Assembly (NCBI RefSeq): GCF_000764305.2
Contig: NW_025931366.1
Location: 149,070 to 213,069 of the forward strand
Reading direction: 5' to 3'
DNA: 64,000 nucleotides
Source of the DNA: Hyalella azteca
Taxonomy: Eukaryota; Arthropoda; Malacostraca; Amphipoda; Hyalellidae
Shown here: in pieces, positions 13,724-26,545 of the stretch
Layout: each line of letters opens with the position of its first letter
How positions within the stretch are numbered: the stretch's first letter is position 1
Program-made: the position numbers and the translations under genes
The notes under the pieces: model-generated
What the model saw: only the letters and a program-made list of their open reading frames with translations
What the model was told of the DNA's origin: nothing
The model's database searches: none

Positions 13724-13753
13724 AGAAAACAAAGAATAAATTCTTTGTTTTCT
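13724..13753. repeat. Perfect 13-bp inverted repeat, 4-nt loop
   Basis: Arms AGAAAACAAAGAA (13724-13736) and TTCTTTGTTTTCT (13741-13753) are exact complements around TAAA. The repeat could form a strong hairpin. It has no known association. Confidence 0.8.
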
Positions 13754-15871
13754 AAATTTTGCACTACTTGCCAATAAATGCAGATTCCAACAATAATCAC
13801 ACGCAACAACTCACCCTGGCGTTGGGGTAAAGCCTATGAAGAACCAGGAGGCCGGTCGGGATTAGCAACTTAAATAAAGGCTACCATAAATTGAACACCA
13901 ACGTCAGCGCTGGTCACTCTAGATCTTCGTGGTCTTATTGCCAGTAGTAGGAAACTTGCAAACTGACATTTTACACAAAAGTTATGAAACATTCATAATT
14001 TTTTTTAAGTCGTTCCAGGTCATGCCTGAACAAATAATAGCATATTTAGTTAGACTTCAAGCTAAAAATAGAAAAAACCTAGGATCTTTTACTTTTGGGG
14101 CTTCAATACTTCAATATTTAATAACTTTATTCTTATCGGCAAGAAATACAAGCAAATTATAAGACCAAACAAAAAAAAACATGAATGCCAGTAATCCTAG
14201 CACTGGAAGCCGAGCAGAGAAACACGCAGATTAAAATTCGATTGCAGGAACGAGAAATTCTGAATCATCAAAATGCAGTGACGTAAAAATTGAGGGTAAA
14301 ATCGTGAACCGCTGGCGCCCAAAAAATACATCGATAAACATATAAGCCATCACGCATAACTTGAGTGTATCTTCGCCAGCCAAGAACAACAAAACACGAT
14401 AACGACCGATGTTAATATTCGTGAAACCGAAAAACACTTAGGGTACAAACACATAAACCCAATTATAAAATCTCTAAATGCCTGCAATTTCGTACTGTAG
14501 GGAACTCTAAATTTCAGGTAGGTGCTTAAAATAATTACGATAAACAAGTAACGGGGAATTAAACAGAAAATCAAACGTTTTGCTCTTTTGTTGGGGCCAT
14601 ATTTTTCTTTAAAATTTTCTACCATGCAGTGAGAGTCTCACCTGCACAATATTCGTATGCAATAGACCACAGCATCAGCCTACAAGTTCAGGCTATAATG
14701 AAGCCCTCAGTCAAGGCAGTTCTTTAACACGTTTCCCGCGTAACCGGATTGCACAACATTTGCAATCAACCTTTCGTTTGAACACAAATATTCCTGAAGA
14801 GAAAGTTTACCAACGATATTTCGAGTTACATTTGTTTTGTCGGATTTGCGTAAAATATTGCGTTTGGTACACTGGTGTCCCAATACGCAACAGTGAAATA
14901 TCATTGTTGGTACACATATGGCCTAAATAATAATGCTGGGAACTTGCCTGGTGCGCGGATGAAGATCAATGCACCCGCATCCGCAATGCGAACCAACAAT
15001 AAAGTTTATTTTAAATCAAACTATTTCTATACGATCAATAACCATAATTGTAATATACTGCTTCATTAAAAATATGAAGTTACAATGGCATATTGACGTA
15101 TTTTTCAGTTCACATCGGAAAGAAAAAGTGCGCTTAAATATTCGACGCTGTAGTCCACACAAGCTAGATAAATCAACATTATTATTGTAATTTAGTAATA
15201 AGACCTCAGTCAATCAAAATAGAATTCCACAATATTCAACCGGTCGATAGAACACGCGTGAGGCATGCGTGCGTCAATTGTTCAGTACGATTCTTATAAA
15301 CCACTTAAAATTTCCTTCAATTGAAAGGGGGCTGAGGGGTTATCTAGTGTGCAAATAGTGCATTTTATTTCATACAAGTTAGCAGGAAGACCAGATAATG
15401 AATTTTATTAATTACAAGCAGGTTAGCCTGGCGTTGCCCGGACTCAATAATCCATACACTTTTAGAAATCCCGTCATTCCTGTCTTCTCCAATCCCGTTA
15501 CCAACAATAAATATTATGTGTGCTAATTGAAATATACCCGTTTTAATCTACGTTTTAAATCTAACATATAACTCCCTTCTGACTCTCAATTGTTCTTTCT
15601 TAAATTTAATTTATTAATGCCAGTTTAGACATAAAATTTTAATTTTTTATGCAATCTTTTCCTTCCTGTTAAGAAAATACCTTGCTATTAATCCACTAAG
15701 AAAAAAATTACAGGTCCTGGTAATATCGTGACACGATAAGTATCGTACATTTATATATATACGCACCCTAACAGCCCGTACGTGACCACACACGATTTTA
15801 TATTGTTACGACATACTATGAACGCACACACAATTAAGACAAACTTTGATAATTTTTTATAATATTTTCTT
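13754..15871. other. Non-coding stretch, no gene seen
   Basis: AT-rich with several short frames on both strands (13929-15213), none with splice borders or recognisable motifs. Confidence 0.35.
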
Positions 15872-16033
15872 ATTTTTAGCGCATTTTCTCATTTATGAAA
15901 AAAGCGCTATTGTGCTCGTCATGTCCGTCCGTCCGTCTGTCTGTGACTTCACGTTGCCTAGTATTCATGATACTCGGCAACGAGAAAATGCGCTCTCTGT
16001 CACTCACTGCAGTGAGTACTGATACATTTTTTT
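15872..16033. repeat. Dispersed family D, copy 1 (GCGCATTTTCTC inverted repeat with 16-bp palindrome)
   Basis: The copy begins TTTTTAGCGCATTTTCTCAT, has the GTCCGTCCGTC stretch and then GAGAAAATGCGCT in inverted orientation, and ends with the perfect palindrome ACTCACTGCAGTGAGT (16002-16017) followed by ACTGA. A second copy lies at 53033-53175 and shares these landmarks in the same order. It looks like a small non-autonomous transposon; the class is not certain. Confidence 0.75.
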
Positions 16034-17506
16034 AATTAATCGAACTAATTGGAGCGCTGTCGATGGTAGTTCGATAAATTGGTATCTGAAAGATTCTAAT
16101 ATCTTAACGACGTGTCGAGTGTAAAAACTTTCAGCGTCGCCATCATGTAAGAATTGATTTGGATTAAGAGATTACGAGACGATAATTTCGATTATGGAAA
16201 ATGATTTCGATGGATATAATTGCCCAAATTAAATGAATTTATCCCCCTAAAAAATGAAAATTCTTAAATTACGTAGAAAATATCTTCACGATTCTGACAA
16301 GTCCGATAGTTTATATGACAAGTCCGATAGGAGAATGATAGATGGAGTCTCATCCTTCAAGATGATAGATATGGCGAGTTTATGGCAGAGAGGTAACGAA
16401 TGACGATGCTGGCACATTATCCACATACAATTTGTGAGTAAACACAAAATTGCTTATTTATTGTATTAATGTTGATCAAAATCTCACAAATCATTCATTT
16501 TAATAATTTGATAATGAAATTTTGAATATACGAAACTTGTTTAGAATATTAAAATGCGTTCCAGAAACCTACATTTTTCATGTATTTACGCCAGTGATAA
16601 AATACCATTCCGCTAGTTGAAAAGGAACAAGAATAAAGCCAATAAATCCACACTTAGGTCTTCAATCTAGCCAGTATAGAAGAAGAAATTCGTGCAGGTC
16701 CTGTACTAATATCTGTATTCTATTGGTGTACATGTACTCACCATGGCGCCACATCCAGCCTCACCGCGCACTTACAGAATACAAGAGTGAATACAACGAA
16801 GAAGCAATCGATTGCAAAAACACCATGAGCGATGGTTACATACACAATCCGAAAGTGAACTAAAGTTGATAGGATAAATCATAATTATTACACCAACCTA
16901 ATTTCATGATGTGAATCCCAAGAACACCATCTACTGTCTTGAGTTTCTGAAACATGATCTTTATATGACTAGCCACAGTTCCTGTCCAGCATTTTTAGAA
17001 GCCCTTGCCCTTGATCCTAACACAAAATAACATTTTTTTTTTGTCTTTAAGACAAGTTACGATTTGGCTAGGTACCTGAGTTGAAAATTGAATACACGAT
17101 AAAGGCAGGCGAGAAGACTCGCGCTTACATTGCAGATATAGATATTGATAAATAGTCTCACGGTCAACACGGGACAGCACCTTGCGTTCACGAACAGACT
17201 AGATGCAGTTCTGCAGGTGTATTTGTGCAGACTTGTAGCGTCCATCACCTCACCAGTTTCAGAGCAAGGCAGCTAGTCATCTAGCCTAATTTCAGTTTTG
17301 AAAAGATATGGTCAAAAGGCCACTTTTTAGATCTCCTGTGATCAAGGGAATATTACTATAAACTTGCTCCTGTGCTAGCGTGATCAGACCATTGATCCTA
17401 CGTGGACTGCGATGACCGGAGGCTCGCACATCGTGACCTAAGCAACTCTCACAGGCCTGCCCTGCGACAGCTTGCAACACTAGAACAACTGCTCGGAAAA
17501 ATTACT
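16034..17506. other. Non-coding stretch, no gene seen
   Basis: AT-rich. A short direct repeat, GACAAGTCCGATAG, occurs twice near 16295 and 16317. No exon recognised. Confidence 0.35.
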
Positions 17507-17633
17507 GGGTCATGTTGTCCAAATAGCGTAGCACTGATACGCTCTTTTGCCGGGAAAAACTGCGGGTCAAGATTTCACGAACAAGGGCTAAAACTGCATC
17601 GCTATTTGGACGAAATCTCACTTTTTCTGAGTG
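17507..17633 (-). repeat. Snap-back MITE-like family A, copy 1
   Basis: The copy is bounded by GTCCAAATAGCG near the left and CGCTATTTGGAC near the right, and ends CACTTTTTCTGAGTG. In minus orientation it follows the family order: CACTCAGAAAAA, GTCCAAATAGCGATGC, GAGCGTATCAGTGCTACG, TATTTGGACAACATGACCC. Other copies lie at 22.3, 32.1, 36.9, 38.3, 39.4 and 49.7 kb. Confidence 0.75.
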
Positions 17634-18540
17634 AAGCTTGACATGTGCTTTAGTTAAAGTCGTTGGTCTCAATAAGTAAACGAAATTACTTAGGTGAAAT
17701 TTTCCGAATTGCTCAATATTTGTCCACCATAATGCAAGTTTAAAACAATTTAGAGAGTATAAGCTAAGTAACGCATTCAAAAATGAGAGTATGAAAGTTC
17801 GTAGAAAATTTGGTACCGAAACCGAGAAGCTAAATGCAATATTACTCCCTGTAATATATTACGTCCTTCCTCGATTGTAATATAACTAAATCTAATGGCC
17901 GTTTTCGAACTTCTGTGTTCTGAAAATCGACTTTCACAGGTCTCATTGCAAGCTTTTTCAGCTTTTGTCCGTTTCGGTTTAAGATCAATGGGCTCCAAAC
18001 ACTTTGACGTCGGGACTTACGCATTTGTTCTACTTACAATATTCTGCACGTTGAATTAGAATTTTTACGCAATATCTTCTCGCTTGATGGATTTCCAACT
18101 AATCCGGTGTTTACCCAAATAAAGAACTTCATGTTTAAGCGGTACAATGAAGTTGCTTCCGAGCACGATAGCAGGAATGTTGTTCATTGCTTCAATACTT
18201 TGGCCCTGCATCCGAAACTGTGTCAAGGGTTATAAAACTTTTGTTCCCAAAGTACTTCTCAAATGTTAGTCTTCGTGTTTTATTGGTAAACAATTTAAAA
18301 ATCTTTTTTTATGTACAATGATATCCTCCATATTCATATGCGAGTGTCTCTAGTTTATAAATACAGTTGTGCACAATGTGCATCGGCATACGTCGGGATG
18401 AATCATTGTATATTTTTAAACAAAGCCTAATTTAAATTCTGCTTTCAGCTCTTATCCACTTGAAATTGTAAATGGATAGGTTTTACGTTTAAATTTTTTT
18501 TTGTAATCTTGACTATACTACCTTACCGATTTATACCTTT
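17634..18540. other. Non-coding stretch, no gene seen
   Basis: AT-rich, with short frames on the minus strand (17777-18024) that lack supported splice borders. Confidence 0.35.
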
Positions 18541-18595
18541 CTTCTAGAATTTTCAAATTGACGATGGAGCTGGACTCAGGAACGTTTTCTATGAA
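18541..18595 (+). repeat. Decayed copy of a hammerhead-like repeat
   Basis: Contains TTGACGATGGAGCTGGACTC followed by AGGAACGTTTTCT. It matches the minus strand of 40990-41050 over about 50 bp, including the flanking TTCTAGAA / TTCTAGG. Compared with that copy the catalytic-core positions are changed (CTGACGA to TTGACGA, CGAAAC to GGAAC). Confidence 0.6.
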
Positions 18596-20195
18596 GAAAG
18601 TACGAATTTTTGTGGAATTTTTCTTGCCTCTAAGTTTCTAACGAAAAGCTAAACTTTCAGGTCATAAAATTTAATAAAATGAAATTTCGAGTCATGAACC
18701 TAACCTGGAATTTGCAGTAATGATGTCGGTAAATTCATTGGTGGAACCAAGAGTTTATTAATTATGACTAAATTTTCGTCTATTGGTCATGCGGTAAAAA
18801 ATGATGAAATTTTTATACTACTATATCCGTAAGATGACGCAACAAATTATATCACAGAGTTATTGGTTAGAGAAGCTAGGCATAACGACGCATGATGTTG
18901 GTCCCGGTACCAGCATGTAGGTATGCGCCCAGCATCATGTAGGGTGATGTGGTTGGCATGGTAACCACCTAGATTCAGCTTCATTTCGATGCTAATCGTT
19001 CGCATGCAGGAGACAGTTTCGAAAGTATCGGTCATATTTAAAAGTGTATTTGCATGACTGGTATTAAAGATTATTAAGTTCTTTCGCAGGTTTGTGCGGA
19101 TGATTACTAATTTACTTTCGGTAAACGGGTCTACTTCGGGTTGGTCAGTTATTAGCTTAGTCTGAATAACATGACATTCAAAACTTTAAGTACGTAGAAA
19201 GCGTAAAATTTCCTTCAGTGATAAAGCGAAATCTATGCAATAGCGATATACCTTCTTGGTTTGTTTCGCTATTGTAACATTCATACGATCTTAACATTTT
19301 TTGAATGTAAAAATGGAATTCTCGGGTTTCTTCTAGAAACAAACCATTTAATAACATGAATAAATGGACCCGAGTTAGAGTCATTCTCGAGATGCTTTCA
19401 AAATATTTTATAAAATGTCGTGGTAAAGTCACGAGAAAGACGTTGATGAGCATCATGCATCTTCTTCCTACAAGCTTCAACACCAACGACATCCTAATTG
19501 TGCGCTAATAAGTGCACAACATGTAAACAACAATAGATTTAGGAAGGTCACGCAGTGGGCCAAACATCAGGTAACATAAAATGACAGTACGTGTGCAAAA
19601 TGAACCTAAATACGCAAAATTTACTAATTTTGTACAAGATTAAGGTGAAAGTGGATGAAGATGTGAGGAGGAGGAGGAGGAGAATTTGGTTGTTCGGTCA
19701 TGCCGGACGCAATTTTTCCACCAGAGGTTCACACGTACATTAGCACACGGGACAGTGGTAACTAATAACTATAACACTAATATAAAAACCAAACTTCGCT
19801 AATATTAAAAATATTAAAACCAAAACAAACGGCTAACGGTCAAGAAAAACGACACGAGTCGTTTACATAACATACAATATTATACGAAACGTTTTTCGAT
19901 TGGAAAAAATTCGTTATTCCATTTTCTCGATTAAAAAATTCTTGAAAATTTTGCACTCGATTTTCTCTAATCGCAAATCTAATTGAAAAATCGTTATTCG
20001 ACCTGATGACCAGACAGGGCAAAATGACGACAGAACCAAACCACTCATCAAAAGGTTATCGAGGTCGCGTAAACATGCGACCCTCGACTCCAACGAACTA
20101 TATAAGTACACATCTCACGCAATTAGTTCGTGTTTCAATCAGTGTAGGATTCACGAGTGTTCAAACAGTGCAAGGGAGTCGCAGAGAACACTCAC
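18596..20195. other. Non-coding stretch with a short (GGA)n run
   Basis: No exon seen. A GAGGAGGAGGAGGAGG microsatellite lies at about 19664-19682. The minus frame at 19178-19492 has no splice support. If the exon at 20196-20720 is real, this is its downstream intron. Confidence 0.4.
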
Positions 20196-20720
20196 GCTTT
20201 TCTTGGTCCCCTTGATGATGCTGCGACGTATGCGTGATCGAACTATTCGACCTCCAGTGAGTGATTTCGACTCCTCTTTTTCGTTCTCTTCGCCATCTGG
20301 AGCGTCAAATCCGAAGTTGTGATGCTCTGATGCGGTGGCAGTGACGCGTTCACCTTTGGGGCATAAATTAACAGTGGCGACATCCCCAACTTCGACCGAT
20401 TTAACTTCTGGTCCACTGCCGAAAATTGCATCCAACACTTCTTTGGACGATTCAAAATTTTGGGCTTTTCTCGAACCCGTGTTGAAGCAAGGGGCAAACT
20501 TTGAACCTTCGGAGCCTTCGTCTGAAGAAGTGCCAGAAGTCGATCCCGATCCCCTCTCAGAACCAGAGTTCTCAAAAGAACCTGAATGTATTACATCTTC
20601 AGGAACACGTTTGTAATTGGGTTCCGGAGCAGTGTTCGCTGTAGGGATCGATTTGTCTTCGGCAGACGGAAGTTCCGTTGCGCTGGTTTTCCTTGTTGGT
20701 TTTGCTGAGGCTTCAGGGTT
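20196..20720 (-). CDS. Unrecognised acidic Ser/Gly-rich protein, internal exon (175 codons)
   Basis: The acceptor is strong: a pyrimidine-rich tract (CATGCCCTCCCGCTTGCC) then CTAATGCAG|AACCCTGAAG, exon starting at 20720. The donor is AAAGC|GTGAGTG, exon ending at 20196. Between them 525 bp stay open in phase 0 at both ends. The 175 residues are polar. A Ser/Gly/Glu-rich segment (about 47-73, SGSERGSGSTSGTSSDEGSE) is followed by a better-conserved-looking part (about 90-140, EVLDAIFGSG ... NFGFDAP), an acidic patch (EENEKEESKS) and a basic C-terminal stretch (RIVRSRIRRSIIKGTKKS). I see no signal peptide or membrane segment and recognise no family. The minus-strand ATG exon at 51437-51544 also ends in phase 0, so the two could be joined, but 30.7 kb separates them and this is inference. 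A plus-strand frame at 20335-20616 is the shadow of this exon. Confidence 0.7.
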
Positions 20721-22269
20721 CTGCATTAGGATGGCAAGCGGGAGGGCATGAAGAAATTGTGCGGTGTTGCAGAGCTGTGAGTGCCCATCGTGAGTAAGTA
20801 GGATACAAAAGGAAATGAAGGAGAGTGATAAATGTGGCGTATATGCGAGGGAAAGAGTAAGAGGCGGACGAGGTGAATACAAAGCATGGTGAGAGAATTA
20901 ACAAAAATTGCCGGAAATGCTGAAACAGAACAATGTAATAAAATTAAAACGAGTTTTGAAAATAGCAGATGCGATGAACTGTGTGGAAAGAATTCAATGT
21001 GAGGTACCGTATCATTAGATGCTTTGTTAAGTGAAGAAAAAGAATCAAAAGGAACAGAATACACGGGATGAAAACGTGCAGTTGATGAATAGAATATTGA
21101 TGTGAGATGGTGGTGAGAGGTGGCGATGGTGAGAGGTCCACGTACAAAAAAAAAACGAGAAGTGTCGCATCGCGCTTAAGTTATGATGGCGTACAGAGCG
21201 AATAAAAACGTGAACAAAATGAATGTTTGACGGGTCAGGATGCCAGGAATGCGAAGGAAGATTGGGGAGAGAAACAGAACGAATTTATTAGAAAGAGTTT
21301 ACAAGTAATAAGACGAACAAATAGTACCTCAAATACAAGAGAATAACTAAACCACAAAAGCTTTAGCACTATAAAATAACTAGTGTAGATTTAGACTTTA
21401 GAGCAACATTTGTAGAACCTTTCGTCAACTGGATGAGAAATTCAGATAAACAAAATATCTTGCATGAAAAAAGCAGTCACAAAAACGCCCATCCAAAATA
21501 AAGGCATGTAATATATGAATTTCAAAAGTTCTATTCTGGTGTATCTTATGATTTTTTTGTTGCATATTTGCTTGCTGTATCGCGGTAAATCAACTTACAT
21601 AAGTAGGAAAGAAAGTGAGATTACTGATTTGATAAATCATATTGCCGGCAGAAATACATCAGTGTGCACATGTTGTCATTTGACTAACATGTTTTCAACA
21701 ACTAAATGTTATCCAAAAGGTTATTAAAATATTCAAATAAATATAAGCTTCAGCGTGATGGTCGGCAACTGGCGGAAATGAACCTTAACTGCCGACTGAT
21801 TAAAATATACATAACAATTGATAGCTAAACAGTATGATCATTCAGACTTCGGTTCCACTATTTTCGTACCTTAAAATACCTCTGCCAGATTCATATAGCT
21901 CTAGATTCACCAAGAGATTCATATAGCTTTAGATTCAGATTCGCGGCTTGAGCGTGGTCAACAATGAATTCATGATGAATCTACTTTGCGTTTTATTTTA
22001 TTTTAATTTATTTTAATTTCTTCTCAACTTTGCGATTTAAGAAAACTAATGATACAAGTATTTTGGCGTACGAGGTACCTGACTTAATTATACCTCAACA
22101 ATCTTTTGAGTCGGTAGGTAACAGTAAACATTTAATAGAAATAATAATATTTTGAAATTTTAATGATAGAACGAAACTCTGATTATATAATTTATGGCAC
22201 ATTAAAAGGAAGATGCGGACGCATGATGCGCAACATACCACTCAGAGAAATGAGCGAGGCTTCGTCCTA
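20721..22269. other. Intron-like stretch upstream of the 20.7-kb exon
   Basis: The minus-strand frames here run through the pyrimidine tract and are not coding. A (TTTTA)n-like run lies at 21990-22022 and a short direct repeat, TTCATATAGC, at about 21890 and 21920. No other gene seen. Confidence 0.4.
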
Positions 22270-22370
22270 AGGGCGATACAGTTTTGCCATGGCGTGGATC
22301 ATCCTAACGCATTTTGGTCCGCAAAATATTTCGCGCTGGGTTAAAAAAAGTGGAAAAAAAGTCACTATTA
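22270..22370 (+). repeat. Snap-back family A, decayed copy
   Basis: Contains GATACAGTTTTGCC, then CATTTTGGTCC, and ends AAAGTCACTATTA, in the same order as the copies at 32.1 and 49.7 kb but more diverged. Confidence 0.5.
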
Positions 22371-23074
22371 AGAAACAGTGCCCCAATTCATTTCTTTCAG
22401 TGTCTGATCCGGTAAAATTAAGGAAGGTTAGAGAATTGAAAAATGTCTTTTTGGAAACAGTGAGTCATTAATTTCTCCGGAGTATTTGAAGGAATTTGGT
22501 GTGAGAAACTCAGTGTTGCTGTAAACCTCATGCCAGGCCTGGGAACAAGTCCATGTGTCAGGCTGTGAAATGCGTCATCAGCTCTCATATTGGCAGTCGG
22601 TGATAACATCGTCATTATTACGTCATAGACATATAAAAAAAGAATTTCTATGACACGACATCGAATAAAATCATAAAATAAAGTACAATTTAGAGCAGCC
22701 GTCATGAAATAAGTTGTTCTAAAACGTTTTTATAATCAGAATTGAACATAATTTGCGTTATCAACTGGCATAAGATAGTTATAAACAGAATACCTAGCAA
22801 TGTTCTGCCCGGTTTTGAAGTAATTTCCTCTCTAAATATTTAGATAGCCACCATGAATCGTAATGGAGCTTCGGACAGAACGTACATGCTTTTTTTTTGC
22901 TAGCCATGTTTGCTCGCGCTACTATGTTCATCAAAGGCGGCAAATAAAGCAGTGCGCACGATATGGTCCAATATTTACTATAGACAGCACGCATTAACAG
23001 CTAATAAACATACACTTCCATTACAGCTGAGCTGCAGAACTTAGTCAGGAGCAATAGAAAGAATACATTTGAAC
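22371..23074. other. Non-coding stretch, no gene seen
   Basis: AT-rich; short minus-strand frames only. Confidence 0.35.
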
Positions 23075-23215
23075 ATGGATACAAACATGCGTATAAGATC
23101 TGCCGAGGAGGAGCACAAGAGCATCTCCGAGAGCGAGACCAGCGGCCGGGCAGGTCGGAATGGTAGTTCCAATAATATAGCAGCGAAACATTTCCTTTGC
23201 GTACGTAACGGTTAA
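23075..23215 (+). CDS. Possible small ORF or exon fragment, 46 codons
   Basis: The frame opens at ATG 23075 (MDTNMRIRSAEEEHKSISES) in a patch (23100-23160) clearly richer in G and C than its surroundings. A weak donor (GGGCAG|GTCGGA) follows the SETSGRA segment; otherwise the frame stops at 23213-23215. The upstream stretch has AG sites (TTCCATTACAG, CTGAGCTGCAG) that could be acceptors. The minus strand is also open here. No family recognised; it could be chance. Confidence 0.2.
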   Translation: MDTNMRIRSAEEEHKSISESETSGRAGRNGSSNNIAAKHFLCVRNG

Positions 23216-24521
23216 GACATTAATTCATTAATTAATTAATAATTCGTATTAAAAGACATCAATTGAAGACATTAATAAGTTTAAAATAGACTACAATGCA
23301 CAACTGCTTTTTACTATTGCATTAGGAATAGTTGCATTCAATACTCCATCGGATTCACGATGGTATCAAACGCGTCGCACAATTAAGGCAACGCAGCCTG
23401 AAAGCACACAACAGAGAGAATAGAGAATCTATTTTCGCCACGAAAAAAGAGGGAATGAGGCCAGAGAGGTGAATTTTTTACACGCGAATTGGGCAAGGCA
23501 ATCACGACGAGACAGTTGATCACGTGGCGCGACTAAGTCCGAGGTCATCAGCTTTCCTCATTAGAATAACATTCTCATTAATAGAGTTCTCTCGTCTTAT
23601 ATTTGCAATGATGATTAGAATCTGGCTAGGAAATGTTCAAAACGGTGGTTGTTTAGTGGCATTAACTTCATCTGCGGATACATTAACCGTCGTCGTGATA
23701 ACCGTGCAAGTTTTCAATATTTGTTCATAATCTATTTGTTGCAGTTATCATGAGCAATGTGATCTCATTTTGATAGAATGTGGATAAAAACTTCCGTGAA
23801 TTGCCCGGATATTTTGTAGTGTAATGCGTCCAAAAGCGATAGATTAATTCACAAGAAGATTAACAGGATAGGAAAGCGGAATTTCTAATAAAATATTACT
23901 GGCTAAAAGAAGTTCAGGCTCAATCATGCATTTCATATCATTTAAAAAAGAGAAATGTTTGTAGAAATAGATTTAGGGTCTCATGAATAGCGAGGCGAAA
24001 ACAATCTGATAAATAAGCTATGCCAGATTGCTTAATTAAGCTACTGCGCGTTTTAATTAAGCTCAATGATAAGATAGCGATTGATAGCGTCTTGTATCAA
24101 GGATATTGAAGCAAAGATATTTTATTGCTATTCATATCAAACTAAATAAACTTGCCTACTTTATTAACAACCACATGGCTCGTAAGCAGTTCAGGTAAGT
24201 ACTGTTTTTTTTAGAAGCGTACTAATAAAATAAATTGTAAATTCGACAAACATAAAATGAATCATATGGACGGTATCGTAAATTAATCTTAGTCTAAAAC
24301 AAAAATAGAAATTCATTAATAATCAGCCGGTTAGATTGATAAAGAAAAGTTACCATAATTTATGGTCATGTTGGATGTCATGAAGTGCGAACAAGAGGCC
24401 AGCAAGTCATTTCTTCACGCTTTAATGGACATTAACGCTTAAATGTATATGTCCACTAAAGCCACCCTCAAGATGTATAGGCCCAGAATGGCCCTACCTC
24501 CAAATATTCTCCAAACTTCAC
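23216..24521. other. Non-coding stretch, no gene seen
   Basis: AT-rich, with a short (ATTA)n run near 23222-23240. The frame at 23524-23730 is hydrophobic, with no splice support. Confidence 0.35.
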
Positions 24522-24910
24522 CTAAACAAACTTAACAGGACGTAGCCGCAGCTCATGGGCTGCAGCAAGGTGGAGGAGAGGCGGGGTAGGCGCGAAGGCG
24601 GAGCCTGTCATTGGCGACAAGAAGGTGTAGAGTCGGGGTAAGTGTGGAGGTAGGGCCATAAGGGGATGGGGCAAGTTTGGACGTAAAGTCATTCTGATTT
24701 TATTCATCCATGAAGACGAGACGGGATTGAACAGTGGCCGTGGACACACGGCTGTACGCAGTTCGGAACGCTTGTGATTTGTCGTGTTTCTGGCGTGGTT
24801 CACGGTTTCACAGCTCTGAGGCTGAGTGGAGCTGGGCATGTTGAGCGTTGGCCCAGAGGCTACCTAACGGAATTTGTGATTCATGGCTGTGCCTTCTCCA
24901 TGCAATGAAT
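24522..24910. other. GC-rich island with an unsupported minus-strand ORF (105 codons)
   Basis: This patch is much richer in G and C than its flanks. The minus frame from ATG 24839 to the stop at 24522 is proline/leucine/histidine-rich (FAPTPPLLHLAAAHELRLRP), which looks like translated non-coding sequence. The pair ATGGCCCTACCTCCA (about 24490) and TGGAGGTAGGGCCAT (about 24646) forms an inverted repeat, suggesting a mobile-element fragment rather than a gene. Confidence 0.3.
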
Positions 24911-25067
24911 GCGACACGTAGCCGGCGCACAAGAAATATAAATAAGAAAAGAGGCGTAGACGCGACGGAACACCCACGAATACGAAAAGATAATTACGCG
25001 AGATTAAAACACGGGTCAAGTTACCTGGAACGCATTATAGGTTACTTAATTGCGGACAAAACAGTAT

Positions 25068-25208
25068 AGGCAAGTTACCCCACACGCATTAAATGGTAAT
25101 TAGTTACGTATTGAAGAATCACCGTACATCAAACGCTGCGTCCGCCCAATGCACTTCCTGTCGAGCCAACACAAGAACAGGGTTAGTGACTGGGTTATCG
25201 GTGCCTAG
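25068..25208 (+). repeat. Composite repeat, copy 1 (paired with 26500-26646)
   Basis: GGCAAGTTACCCCACACGCA and GGTAATTAGTTACG are followed by TCCGCCCAATGCACTTCCTG, TCGAG, CAGGGTTAGTGACTG and TTAT.GGTGC. The same order recurs at 26500-26646, so the two are copies of one roughly 140-bp unit. Confidence 0.85.
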
Positions 25209-25240
25209 TCAACGTTAACGCTACCACGCGATCGAAAAAG

Positions 25241-25343
25241 TTAGCGACTATTAGGATAACATAGTTAGCGACTATTAGGATAACATAGTTAGCGACTATT
25301 AGGATAACATAATTAGCGACTATTAGGATAACATAGTTAGTGC
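25241..25343. repeat. 24-bp tandem repeat, 4 units plus a partial
   Basis: Units begin at 25241, 25265, 25289 and 25313 with TTAGCGACTATTAGGATAAC followed by ATAG/ATAA; a partial unit starts at 25337. The units are almost identical. Confidence 0.93.
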
Positions 25344-26235
25344 ATAAGAAATTAATTTAGTGCCAACGCTAGAAAATAAATAGGGTTGCATAATTGGAGG
25401 CCGAGTTGCCTAATTAGTTTAAGTGCATCATACCTAGTGGAAGTGAATTATCTTATGAAATAATAAAATTATTCATTACTAAAAAACAGTAGCTGGGTAA
25501 CACAGTAACATGGATGCATATATATTTAGTGACAAGAGTAAATAGAGAGCGATTAGAGAACATGATCAGTAACCGGATAATATAGTGTAAGGGGTAACGT
25601 GGTGACATGAATGTTTTTTTTTATCATTTAAAAGACTGTCTTTTTAACTGTTTTTATTTTTTATGGCAGACAATTTTAAAGTATGTGCCTCATTTTATAA
25701 CCTCTGAATGAAGGGCAATTGTTAGTTAAACTTGATACATTAACATATTTCAAATTATACTACGTAGGTAGATAATTAAAATGGAAGTAAGGATATGTAT
25801 ACACGATATTTTATTCCAATACATTTTGACTGCAGTAAGCATTACAGAATAATATACTTTGATAATATCGAGCTGCGTTAATGTGGCATCATTGCCAATT
25901 GATCTTTCGTGTGGATCGACTTCTACTAATTAGTATTATTGTTAGTACTACCTGCAGCGACTAGTGGAAGTGATATCAAAGTATTGATGTAAATATATGG
26001 TAATGGGACACCTACTATTTAGTGAGAGCTGGAAGAGAAGAGAAGGCTGAGAGAAATGAGGATGGCAAAAAATAGTCTGATATTTAGTAAAGGAAAACTG
26101 AAAAATAAGCAAACAGTAACCGAAAGAAATATCCATGGACTTCAGTTCCTGTTTCAGAATGCATGTCCATAGCGCACTAAGCAAGTCCCTTCACACACAT
26201 TAAGCAGTAATTGGTAAAGGAAGAAACACACTATA
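25344..26235. other. Non-coding stretch between two repeat arrays
   Basis: AT-rich; no exon recognised. Confidence 0.35.
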
Positions 26236-26545
26236 GGTAAGTTACCCCCATACGCGTAAGAGGGTAATAAGTTACGAAATTACCACACTAGGTAAGTTAC
26301 CCCACACACATTAGAAGGTAATTAGTTACGGAATTACCACACTAGGTAAATTACCCACATGAATTAGAGGGTAATTAGTTACGAATTAATATACTAGATA
26401 TGTTACCCCACACATATTAGAGGGTAATTAGTTACGGGATTACCACACTAGGTAAGTTACCCACACACATTAGAGGGTAATTAGTTACGGAATCACCACA
26501 CTAGGTAAGTTACCCACACACATTAGAGGGTAATTAGTTACGAAT
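26236..26545. repeat. 51-55-bp tandem repeat, about 6 units
   Basis: Units start at about 26236, 26291, 26345, 26396, 26451 and 26503 with GGTAAGTTACCCCACACA, then TTAGAGGGTAATTAGTTACG and AATTACCACACTA. Small indels vary the unit length. The last unit runs into the composite unit shared with 25068-25208. Confidence 0.9.

Noticed and set aside
20335..20616. Plus-strand frame rich in Pro/Glu/Ser
   Set aside because: It is antisense to the well-supported minus exon 20196-20720 and arises from its codon pattern.
24522..24839. 105-codon minus frame in a GC-rich island
   Set aside because: Pro/Leu/His-rich translation of a GC-rich patch with an inverted repeat. It looks like a mobile-element fragment, not a protein.
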